From: Xanthobacteraceae bacterium
GTDB taxonomy: Bacteria; Pseudomonadota; Alphaproteobacteria; Rhizobiales; Xanthobacteraceae
Assembly (NCBI GenBank): GCA_028282095.1
Contig: JANQIP010000093.1
Span: 1-53,730 of the forward strand
Reading direction: 5' to 3'
Length of the DNA: 53,730 nt
Shown: positions 24,610 through 32,531 of the stretch, piece by piece
How positions within the stretch are numbered: the first letter of the stretch is position 1
How the letters are laid out: each line of letters begins with the position of its first letter
The notes under the pieces: model-generated
The model's input: the letters and a program-made list of their open reading frames with translations, nothing else
What the model was told of the DNA's origin: nothing
Database searches by the model: none
Made by a program: the position numbers and the translations under genes

Positions 24610-25085
24610 GCGTAGACGCCGTATTCGAGGCGCGTCAGATGCTGCTCGACCAGTTCGACGCCGGCAGGCGTCGCCAACAGGTCGATCGGGCGGCGTCGAT
24701 CAAGCCCGATGGCCGGGCGCTCGAGCCATTGCTCGGCCTCGTCTTGCGATCCGAGCACGTCTGTTGCCTTGGCGAGAATCTCCGCGAATTTCCAGGTCCG
24801 TCCACTCTGCTCCTGGCTGAGCGGCTTTGCCGGCCTATCCTTGCGCCGCTGGAACGTGCGTACGCTCATGCCGACCGCCCTATCAAGCGAGGCGGACGCA
24901 CGCAGGACGACGAGGCTGTCGATCAGGTGAATCAGCGCCTTTCCGGGCAGGCCGCGGATGATCACCTCATGGGCATCGAGCGGACTTTTGAGCGAACGCC
25001 CGAGGATGCGCGCACCGCCGAGCAATGCCGCTACCTTCTGCAGGTTCGGACTACTCTCTGTCTTTCCATGCCTGCTCGGACCCAT
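24606..25085 (-). CDS. Xre/MbcA/ParS-type (DUF2384) antitoxin
   Basis: A 159-residue antitoxin pairing with the RES toxin. The N-terminal Xre-like helical region (about 60-95: DRAVGMSVRTFQRRKDRP) would bind DNA; the C-terminal DUF2384 part (about 100-155: TWKFAEILAKATDVLGSQDEAEQWLERPAIGL) caps the toxin. ATG 25085 has aaggg seven bases upstream. The order antitoxin-then-toxin with overlapping stop/start is standard. It probably autoregulates through the palindrome just upstream. Confidence 0.88.
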   Translation of the reverse strand: MGPSRHGKTESSPNLQKVAALLGGARILGRSLKSPLDAHEVIIRGLPGKALIHLIDSLVVLRASASLDRAVGMSVRTFQRRKDRPAKPLSQEQSGRTWKFAEILAKATDVLGSQDEAEQWLERPAIGLDRRRPIDLLATPAGVELVEQHLTRLEYGVYA

Positions 25086-25106
25086 GGCACTGCCCTTCTA
25101 CGTCAA

Positions 25107-25146
25107 CTGTCGTATCCAATATGACAGGTGACAGGTCGGCGTTCAA
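25107..25146 (-). promoter_or_regulatory. Candidate promoter and operator of the RES/Xre toxin-antitoxin operon
   Basis: On the minus strand TTGAAC (25141-25146) and CATATT (25118-25123) stand 17 bases apart and each match four of six consensus positions. The inverted repeat CTGTC...GACAG (25107-25127) overlaps the -10 and lies about 20 bp before the antitoxin ATG, as expected for autoregulation. Prediction only. Confidence 0.4.
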
Positions 25147-25855
25147 GGGGCCTTCGATAAACGAGCAACATGCATTATTGCCGCCTTGTTTGAGCGCAAC
25201 TGCACTTTACAAACCGCCTGGAAACTCGTCCTCTTCATCGTAGCTCATGGTCGTCATGGCATGATCCAGCTTCTGTCATGAACCGGTCGGTCATCGCTAT
25301 CGCATCATAGCCAAAACGGCGCTGCCTGAGGGTGACATTCCCTTTCGCCTGCCTTTCTACGCCGCCGCACTACGACGACGACTTGCTTGTTGTGTTTTTG
25401 CATCCGTCGCAAAGAGCGAGCGCGAAAGCGGGCAGTTAATCGCCTCAATTACAATTGCTTCGAGGATAGAACGGATCGAGCGCCTCTTGGCGCCACAGAA
25501 CACGACCCCATACAGGAGGAACGTGTTCCATTAGCCGAGTGTTACTGAATCGACACCGACACAGGCGCGTCAATGCTCAAAGGGACTCCCGTTTCGATCG
25601 ACTGCAAAGTCAAAGACCGGATCGACGCCGGTACGTATCGTGTGTTCAGGCAAGGGGCCAGACGTTATCGACCTAAGCGAGAACGGTCTTTCATCACCAT
25701 CCAAGCCGAAATACTATCTTGGCCGGACTTCATCGGCGGCGCTTGGATCGCCGTCTTAACACACGGCGATTCAAGAGGTGCGCCTCGGCGGTCGGTGCCA
25801 TGCGAATGAGGCGGATCTGGTCTATAGGTCGAGAGTCTTTTCATGGCGACGGCTA
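25147..25855. other. Gap without a supported gene
   Basis: About 700 bp. The plus strand has an open frame of 89 codons without a start codon (25265-25531) and one of 78 codons (25573-25809, MLKGTPVSIDCKVKDRIDAG); neither matches a family I know. AT-richer than the flanking genes, it looks like eroded DNA between the toxin-antitoxin pair and the formate genes. Confidence 0.4.
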
Positions 25856-25956
25856 AAGCCTGATGCCGAAAGGTTGGAAGACTTTTCGGACAAGATCATG
25901 CGACAAAGCAACGAGGAACTGAGCGCGACTGATTCAACCTGAAGTCATCGCCCTCC
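25856..25956. repeat. Family A palindromic repeat, diverged copy
   Basis: Runs from agcctgatgccgaaaggttg to catcgccctc. The inner hairpin is partly decayed (aaaggttggaagacttttcg), but the A-rich spacer and second palindrome are recognisable. It lies 20 bp downstream of the fdsA stop. Confidence 0.75.
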
Positions 25957-25975
25957 AAGCGCCGTTTCCTTGACG

Positions 25976-28804
25976 TCATTCTGCGGCGATGCTCTCCTTT
26001 GCGGCCCGGATGCGCGCCGCTGAGAACTTCAGCTCGGGTATTTTGCCGAACGGATCGAGTTGTGAGTTGGTGAGGAAGTTTGCAGGCGCTTCGGAAAAGC
26101 AGAACGGAATGAACAGCATTCCCGGCGTCACGTCGCGATCGGCGCGTAGCGTCAGCGTGATCGATCCCCGGCGCGTTTCGACCATCACCTGCTGACCGCG
26201 CGCGAACCCCTGCCGACCAATGTCACTGGGATGCATCGAGACCACAGGCTCGCTCTCTTGTGCATTGAGATGCGTCGCCCGGCGACTCATGGCACCCGTG
26301 TGCCAATGCTCAAGCATCCGGCCGGTGGTCAGCACCATCGGGAACTCCGCGTCGGGCAGCTCATCCGGTGGCAAAAGATCGGTCGGAACGAGCCGCGCGC
26401 GCCGGTTTTTTGTCGGGAATCCGTCGTAGAAGATGATCTCCTCGCCGGGCCTATCTTCGGACTTGGCCGGGTAACAGACCACGCCTTCGCGCAACAACCT
26501 CTTCCAGCCGATGTTGTTGAGCAGCGGCATGAAGCTGGCCATTTCGGTATGAACCTCACCGATGTCTTTGTAGGCCCAGTCGAGGCCGGAGCGCTGTGCC
26601 ATCTCCATAATGATCGTCCAGTCCTGCCGCGCCTCGCCCGGTGGTTCGCGAACCGGCATGCCGAGCTGCACCTGACGGTTGGAGTTGGTGTAGGTGCCCG
26701 GTTTTTCCGGCTGGGCCGACGCGGGCAGGATCACGTCGGCGAACCAGGCGGTCTCGGTGAAAAAGATATCCTGCAACACAAGGTGGTCGAGGCGCGCCAG
26801 CGCTCTCCTCACATGGCTCTGATCGGGGTCGGACATGGCGAGGTTCTCGCCCTGGACATAGATCGCGCGGATCTTGCCGGCCTCGACCTCTCGCAGGATC
26901 TCGACAACGGTCAGGCCCTTGGCGGGATCGAGCGCGCGGCCCCATGCATCTTCGTACTTGTTGCGGATGTCGGGGTCTTCGACGGATTTGTAGTTCGGAT
27001 AGACCATGGGGATCAGGCCAGCGTCCGAGGCGCCCTGCACATTGTTCTGGCCGCGCAGGGGATGGATGCCAGCGCCCGGCCGTCCGATCTGGCCCGTGAT
27101 GAGACTGAGCGCGATCAGGCAGCGCACATTGTCGGTGCCATGCACATGTTGGGTGACGCCCATGCCCCAGAAGATGATCGCGCGTTCTGACGTAGCGAAG
27201 GTGCGGGCAAGCTCGCGCAGATACGGCGCTTCGACACCGCAGATCTCGGCCATGGCTTCGGGCGAGAAGTCCTTTACCTTGTCGCGCAGCGCATCGAACC
27301 CATCGATATTGGCCTCGATATATTGCCGATCGTAGAGCCCTTCCTCGATGATCGTATGAATCATTGCGTTCAGCATCGGAACATCACGGCCCGGCGCGAA
27401 GATGACGGGATGCGTCGCATAGCGCATCAGGCCCTGTTTGCGCGGATCGAAGACCAAGAGCTTGGCACCGCGCTTGGCGGCCTGTTTGACATAGGTCGCG
27501 GCTACGGGGTGGTTCTGTTCCGCGCGGCAGCCGATCATCATGATGCAGTCGCTGTCGTCGGCAGCCGTGAATGGAGCGGAGACGGCGCCGGAACCGACAC
27601 CTTCCATCAGTGCGGCGACTGACGAGGCGTGACAAAGCCGGGTGCAGTGATCCACATTGTTGGTTCCAAAGCCCTGGCGGATGTATTTCTGGAAAAGATA
27701 GGCTTCTTCATTCGTGCCCTTGGCCGAACCGAAGCCGGCAATGGCCTGCCCGCCTAAGCTATCGCGCACCTTGTTCATGCCGCCGGCGGCCAGTGCCATC
27801 GCCTCTTCCCAAGTCGCCTCGCGGAAGACGTCCGGGATATCGGCGAAGGTCATGCGTGCATGGGCATCCTTCGGCGCGTCAGCACGACGGATCAGCGGGC
27901 GGGTCAGACGCTCGGGCGACATGACATAATCCATCCCGAAACGACCCTTGATGCAGAGCTTGCCGCGATTGCCCGGGCCCTGCAGGCCATCGACCTTCAC
28001 GATATCGTTGCCCTTCAGGCTGATCTCGGTCTGACAGCCGACGCCGCAGAACGGGCAGATCGACGGCATTGCCTTGTCGGCATAGACCTCCCGCTTGGTG
28101 GCGTTGTCGTTGAGGAGAGTCTTTTCCATCAGGGCACCGGTAGGACAGGCCTGCACGCATTCGCCGCAGCCGACACAGGTGGAAAGGCCCATCGGATCGT
28201 TGACGTCGAAAACGGGGACCGCGGCCATGCCACGGTCGGCCATCCCAATGACGTCGTTGACCTGGACCTCGCGGCAGGCTCGCTCGCATAGCGTACAAGA
28301 GATGCAGGCATCGAGATTGACCGCGATCGAGGGATGCGAGCCGTCGTGGAAGATACTGTCGACCGGGATGGCCTTTTTGGCCCCGGGCCGGCCGCTGGGA
28401 TAACGCGGTTGTTCGACGAAGCCCGCAAGCTGCATCTGGTCCCAGAAATGACTCTCGGGGTTTGGGCTGTCGGCGCGCACCGGCATGTCGGAGGCCAACA
28501 GTTCGAATACCAGTTTGCGGTTCTTCTCGACCCGCAAACCACCGGTGTTGACGACCATGCCCTTGGTCGGCTTGCGGATGCAGGAGGCTGCGAGCGCCCG
28601 CTCCCCCTCGACTTCGACCATGCAGACCCGGCAATTGCCGTCGGCGCGGTAGCCTGGGGCATCCTTGAAGCACAGATGCGGGATCGTCGTGCCTTCGCGC
28701 TTGGCGACCTGCCAGATCGTCTCATTGCCGAAGGCCGTCACCTCGTCGCCATCCAGCTTGAAGGCCACCGTCTTCGTGACATCGTTGGGATGGTCGAGGC
28801 TCAT
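25976..28804 (-). CDS. fdsA: NAD-dependent formate dehydrogenase catalytic (alpha) subunit
   Basis: A 942-residue molybdenum enzyme oxidising formate to CO2. Domain order: N-terminal [2Fe-2S] ferredoxin-like part (CRVCMVEVEG), His/Cys and 2x[4Fe-4S] ferredoxin part (CISCTLCERAC, CVGCGECVQACP at about 190-250), a further [4Fe-4S] (CPFCGVGC) and the bis-MGD domains. The active site Cys-His pair is in CTRLCHASS (about 385), Cys rather than selenocysteine. ATG 28804 overlaps the fdsB stop (ATGA); the frame's extension to 28987 is ignored. It is soluble, with no Tat signal. It works with the fused FdsG-FdsB partner to pass electrons to NAD. No fdsC chaperone or fdsD gene follows. Confidence 0.94.
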   Translation of the reverse strand: MSLDHPNDVTKTVAFKLDGDEVTAFGNETIWQVAKREGTTIPHLCFKDAPGYRADGNCRVCMVEVEGERALAASCIRKPTKGMVVNTGGLRVEKNRKLVFELLASDMPVRADSPNPESHFWDQMQLAGFVEQPRYPSGRPGAKKAIPVDSIFHDGSHPSIAVNLDACISCTLCERACREVQVNDVIGMADRGMAAVPVFDVNDPMGLSTCVGCGECVQACPTGALMEKTLLNDNATKREVYADKAMPSICPFCGVGCQTEISLKGNDIVKVDGLQGPGNRGKLCIKGRFGMDYVMSPERLTRPLIRRADAPKDAHARMTFADIPDVFREATWEEAMALAAGGMNKVRDSLGGQAIAGFGSAKGTNEEAYLFQKYIRQGFGTNNVDHCTRLCHASSVAALMEGVGSGAVSAPFTAADDSDCIMMIGCRAEQNHPVAATYVKQAAKRGAKLLVFDPRKQGLMRYATHPVIFAPGRDVPMLNAMIHTIIEEGLYDRQYIEANIDGFDALRDKVKDFSPEAMAEICGVEAPYLRELARTFATSERAIIFWGMGVTQHVHGTDNVRCLIALSLITGQIGRPGAGIHPLRGQNNVQGASDAGLIPMVYPNYKSVEDPDIRNKYEDAWGRALDPAKGLTVVEILREVEAGKIRAIYVQGENLAMSDPDQSHVRRALARLDHLVLQDIFFTETAWFADVILPASAQPEKPGTYTNSNRQVQLGMPVREPPGEARQDWTIIMEMAQRSGLDWAYKDIGEVHTEMASFMPLLNNIGWKRLLREGVVCYPAKSEDRPGEEIIFYDGFPTKNRRARLVPTDLLPPDELPDAEFPMVLTTGRMLEHWHTGAMSRRATHLNAQESEPVVSMHPSDIGRQGFARGQQVMVETRRGSITLTLRADRDVTPGMLFIPFCFSEAPANFLTNSQLDPFGKIPELKFSAARIRAAKESIAAE

Positions 28805-30480
28805 GCCGCAAACTCCTCTGGGAAGTACTTCATCAGGTGCTTGATGCAGTTGCCGGCCGCGTAGCCGAGCCCGCAGATCGAGCTGTCGCCCATCACCACA
28901 ATAAGGTCGTCGAAGAGCTCCCAATTCGTCTCGCCCGCCTCGAGCATGCGCACCATCTTGTCGGTGCCCGAGCGGCAGGGTGTGCACTGGCCGCAGCTTT
29001 CGTGCGTGAAGAACCGCATTGTGTTGAGCGCGGCCTCGCGCACGCTGTCGACCTGGCTGAGGATCACCACGGCATGCGAGCCGATAAAACCGCCCTCTTT
29101 CTCAAATGCCCCGAAATCCATCGGCCGATCGGCCATGTGCGCAGGGAAGATGCCACCGGATGCGCCGCCGGGCAGAAACGCTTTGAGGACATGTCCGTCG
29201 GCCATGCCGCCGCAATAAGACTCGATCAGCTCGTTGAGCGGTATGCCGGCGGGCGCGACCTTGACGCCCGGTTCCCTGACCCGACCCGAGACCGAGAATG
29301 AGCGCACGCCATTGTGCTTTTCGGTCCAGCCCTGAGCCGCGAACCACTGCGGCCCGTGCTCCACGATCTGCGGCACCCAAAGCAGGGTTTCGACATTGTG
29401 GTTGAGCGTGGGGCAGCCAAACAGGCCACGTTCGGCAATATAGGGCGGACGGTGGCGGGGAAGGCCGCGCTTGCCCTCGATCGACTCGATCATCGCCGAT
29501 TCCTCGCCGCAGATATAGGCACCGGCGCCGCGGCGGACTTCCATCGGGGTCTTCATCAAGCCGGCCCGCGCGAGCGCGTCGATCTCGCGCCGCAGGATTT
29601 CCAGAACGGCCGGATATTCGTCGCGCATATAGATGTAGATGCGCTCGCAGCCGACGACATGGGCGGCGATCTGCGCCCCTTCCAGCATTTTGTGCGGCGA
29701 GTGTTCGAGCCAGTAGCGGTCCTTGAAGGTGCCGGGCTCGCCCTCGTCCCCATTCACGGTCATCAGGCGTGGGCCGGGGAAGCTGCGCACGACAGCCCAT
29801 TTCCGACCCGCCGGGAAACCCGCGCCCCCCAGGCCCCGCAGTCCGGCGCCTGACAGTGTGGCCACCGCTTGGTCGGCCGTGATCTCGCCCGAGACCACCT
29901 TTTCGAACACGTGATAGCCCCCCTCGGCCCGATAGGCTGCGAGATGCTGATAGTCGGGGATCTCCGGCGTGGTGGGTCCGGCCGCCGCCAGGCTCAGTTC
30001 GTAGGACGTTGCGTGATCGACCGCGCGCTTGCCGACCTGCCCGGCCGGAGCTGTCGCGCAGCGGCCGATACAGGGAACGGGCTGAATGCGGATGCCGGTG
30101 CCCATCGCGGCCGACATCTCGGCGATCAAATGCTTGGCCCCCGCCATCTCACAGGAAAGCCCGTCGCAGATCCGGATAGTGAGCGGCGGCGGCGGCCTCT
30201 CGCCTTCTTTCACGACATCGAAGTGGTAATAGAAACTCGCTACCTCGAACACCTCGACCTGGGCGAGGCGGAAGAGCTCGGCGAGCGCCGCCAATGAGCG
30301 CGCGGTCAGATATCCGCAGGTGTCCTGAATGAGGTGAAGCGCCTCGATGAGCATATCGGGGCGGCGCGGCATGTCGCCCAGAAGCGCGGCGATGTCCGCG
30401 ACATCCTCGTCGCTGATCTGGCGCCCTTTCGGCAGCGACGGATCGCGGCGTTTGAATTTGGCTGGGACAATCTGGTGCAC
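28801..30480 (-). CDS. fdsB: Formate dehydrogenase FdsG-FdsB fusion (NuoE-NuoF-like diaphorase)
   Basis: A ~559-residue fusion of the gamma (NuoE-like) and beta (NuoF-like) subunits. The NuoE part (about 20-155) has the [2Fe-2S] ligand segments CDGLSCEMAG and CIGRCATAPAG. The NuoF part (about 190-550) has the FMN/NADH loops GLRGLGGAGFPAGRKW and NGDEGEPGTFKDR and the [4Fe-4S] motif CGQCTPCRSGT. In Rhodobacter and Cupriavidus these are separate fdsG and fdsB; the fusion guarantees 1:1 stoichiometry. The longest frame starts TTG 30510, but GTG 30480 has gaagg eight bases upstream and is preferred. It couples to fdsA and follows the OFA transporter gene by ~106 bp. Confidence 0.92.
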   Translation of the reverse strand: MHQIVPAKFKRRDPSLPKGRQISDEDVADIAALLGDMPRRPDMLIEALHLIQDTCGYLTARSLAALAELFRLAQVEVFEVASFYYHFDVVKEGERPPPPLTIRICDGLSCEMAGAKHLIAEMSAAMGTGIRIQPVPCIGRCATAPAGQVGKRAVDHATSYELSLAAAGPTTPEIPDYQHLAAYRAEGGYHVFEKVVSGEITADQAVATLSGAGLRGLGGAGFPAGRKWAVVRSFPGPRLMTVNGDEGEPGTFKDRYWLEHSPHKMLEGAQIAAHVVGCERIYIYMRDEYPAVLEILRREIDALARAGLMKTPMEVRRGAGAYICGEESAMIESIEGKRGLPRHRPPYIAERGLFGCPTLNHNVETLLWVPQIVEHGPQWFAAQGWTEKHNGVRSFSVSGRVREPGVKVAPAGIPLNELIESYCGGMADGHVLKAFLPGGASGGIFPAHMADRPMDFGAFEKEGGFIGSHAVVILSQVDSVREAALNTMRFFTHESCGQCTPCRSGTDKMVRMLEAGETNWELFDDLIVVMGDSSICGLGYAAGNCIKHLMKYFPEEFAA

Positions 30481-30586
30481 CGGTTGTGCCTTCAGCGCTT
30501 GGCATACCAACGGCCGGGTTCAGATTGCGCGGCTTTCGCGCAGGCGGAAGGGGCGGCCCGCGACGCGGGCCACCCCAGACGCGACC

Positions 30587-32299
30587 TTACTCGGCCGGAA
30601 CGGCCTGAGGATGGGTGGACTCGACGTGGTGCTTCTCGCCCACCGGCCGGATCATGAGATTGGCGAAGAACGCGATCACAAGAAGCGCGGCCATCGCATA
30701 CATGGTCGTGTTGTAGAGCGAGGGGGTCGGGTCGATCGTGCCAGCCGGCGCGATCTCCATCAGTCTTGCGATGGTCACCGTCTTCGCGTCCACGAGCTCG
30801 CGGAGCTGGCTCACCGGCGCACCGAACCGCTCGGCGAAGGCGGCCGGATTGATCTGCGCGACGAGATCGTTGATCGCATTGTTGCGCGACAGATCGCGCA
30901 GATAGGTGATCGCGACGGGTCCGAGAACGCCCGCGGTCGACCAGGCCGTCAACAGCCGGCCGTGAATACCGCCGACATGCATCGTCCCGAAAATGTCGGC
31001 GAGATAGGCCGGGATCGTTGCGAAACCGCCGCCATACATCGTGAAGATGATCATGGTCGCGATGTAGAAGCCGATCAGGGCAGTATTGCCACCCATCACC
31101 GCGAATACCGGGATCGACAGATAGAGCAGCGTCCCGAGCACGAAAAAGCAGTGATAGGTATTCTTGCGGCCGATAACATCGGACGTCGACGCCCAGAAGA
31201 ACCGGCCCACCATGTTGAAGACCGAGATCATCAGAACATAGGTCCCGGCAAAGGTCGCGGTCACGATGACGAGATCGCCGAAGATCTCGTGGATCATGGT
31301 TTTGGCGACACCGAGCACGCCAATCCCGGCGGTCACGTTGAAGCACAGAACGATCCATAGCAGCCAGAACTGCCGCGTCTTGATCGCCTGGTCGATATGC
31401 ACATTGTTGCGGGTGACCATGCCCGAAGCGCTGTGAACCGGCTCCCATCCTTTGGGTTTCCAGCCCGCTCGCGGAACGCGGTACTGAAAGGCCGCAATCA
31501 CCATGATGCAGAAGTAGACGATGCCGAGCGTCAGGAACGTCGCCGCCGCCCCGGTATTGCCGGTGCCGACCACATAGACGCCGGCTTCGCCGCCGACCGC
31601 CGCCGCTTGGCTGGCGTTGGCGACAACGACTTCCACGAGGCCGTTAGCCGTTTCGGCGTAACGCCGGCCTTCTTCGGTGACGAGCTTAACCGCATTGGCC
31701 GTGCCGAGATATTCGGGCGCCTTCTGGAAAAGGTTCAGCAGCCAATCGATCAGCGGCGCGCCGATCATCGCGCCGCCGCCGAAACCCATGATCGCCATCC
31801 CGGTGGCCATGCCGCGCCGGTCCGGGAACCAGCGGATGAGCGTCGAGACGGGCGAGACATAGCCAAGGCCCAGACCGGCCCCGCCCAGGACACCGTAACC
31901 GAGATAGAGCAGCCACAGTTGATGCGTCGCGATGCCGAGGGCCCCGACGACGAACCCGCCGCCCCATAGCGTCGCGGCGACCACTCCGACATAGCGTGGG
32001 CCGACTTTCTCCAGCCATTTGCCGCCAAACGCCGCCGTGAGTCCAAGGACGACGATGGAGACCGAAAAGATCCAGACGACCGAAGAAAGCGACCAGTCGC
32101 CGCCGGCCGAGGCGACGACGCCCAGTTCGCGGGTAAGCGGGGGGTTGAAGACGGACCAGGCATAGACCGATCCGATGCACAGGTGGATGGCGACCGAGGC
32201 GGGTGGCACCCGCCACCGGTTGTACCCTTCGGGCGCAATAATGTTCTCCCTGCGTAAGAATGACAGGAACGAAGACGCACTTTCGCTGGCTTGCGACAT
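30587..32299 (-). CDS. OFA-family MFS transporter (oxalate/formate antiporter type)
   Basis: A 570-residue inner-membrane protein with about 12 helices. The N-terminal CIGSVYAWSVFNPPLTRE and the long signature GGAGLGLGYVSPVSTLIRWF are typical of the oxalate/formate antiporter family. A ~75-residue insert between helices 6 and 7 (about 195-270) makes it longer than OxlT (~420). The C-terminal half has FGTMHVGGIHGRLLTAWSTAG. ATG 32299 has an excellent gggagg nine bases upstream. Its place between the sensor kinase genes and the formate dehydrogenase genes implies formate (or oxalate) uptake feeding FdsGBA. No oxalate decarboxylase or formyl-CoA transferase gene is present, so formate is the likelier substrate. 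Confidence 0.88.
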   Translation of the reverse strand: MSQASESASSFLSFLRRENIIAPEGYNRWRVPPASVAIHLCIGSVYAWSVFNPPLTRELGVVASAGGDWSLSSVVWIFSVSIVVLGLTAAFGGKWLEKVGPRYVGVVAATLWGGGFVVGALGIATHQLWLLYLGYGVLGGAGLGLGYVSPVSTLIRWFPDRRGMATGMAIMGFGGGAMIGAPLIDWLLNLFQKAPEYLGTANAVKLVTEEGRRYAETANGLVEVVVANASQAAAVGGEAGVYVVGTGNTGAAATFLTLGIVYFCIMVIAAFQYRVPRAGWKPKGWEPVHSASGMVTRNNVHIDQAIKTRQFWLLWIVLCFNVTAGIGVLGVAKTMIHEIFGDLVIVTATFAGTYVLMISVFNMVGRFFWASTSDVIGRKNTYHCFFVLGTLLYLSIPVFAVMGGNTALIGFYIATMIIFTMYGGGFATIPAYLADIFGTMHVGGIHGRLLTAWSTAGVLGPVAITYLRDLSRNNAINDLVAQINPAAFAERFGAPVSQLRELVDAKTVTIARLMEIAPAGTIDPTPSLYNTTMYAMAALLVIAFFANLMIRPVGEKHHVESTHPQAVPAE

Positions 32300-32398
32300 G
32301 AGAATTTCCTCCCTCTGGCGGACCGGTGCGGTCCCAGGCTCGCGGCGACCGTCGCGCTTGGTGCGCGATCTTTGCCGCGAGCGTGTTCATCTTCGCCC

Positions 32399-32422
32399 TT
32401 GATCTCGACGCGCGTCAATCAA
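32399..32422. promoter_or_regulatory. Palindromic operator candidate upstream of the OFA transporter gene
   Basis: ttgat (32399-32403) and atcaa (32418-32422) flank a perfect 10-bp palindrome gacgcgcgtc (32407-32416), about 100 bp upstream of the OFA start codon and next to an AT-rich stretch that could hold a promoter. The outer arms resemble FNR/FixK half-sites but the spacing is far too wide for that family. The binding protein is unknown; the adjacent GAFTGA-less regulator is a candidate. Confidence 0.35.
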
Positions 32423-32531
32423 ATTTTTATAGCTTATTCAATTAGATAGACGACTCGCAACGCACCGCAGCAAGGTCGAAAAGTCCCTCATCGCCCGCCG
32501 GGCGACGAGCTTCTTGAGAAAAAATGTCCAG

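Noticed and set aside
25265..25531. Plus-strand open stretch of 89 codons (GHRYRIIAKTALPEGDIPFR)
   Set aside because: No start codon, no ribosome-binding site and no recognisable family; it could be a gene relic but cannot be supported.
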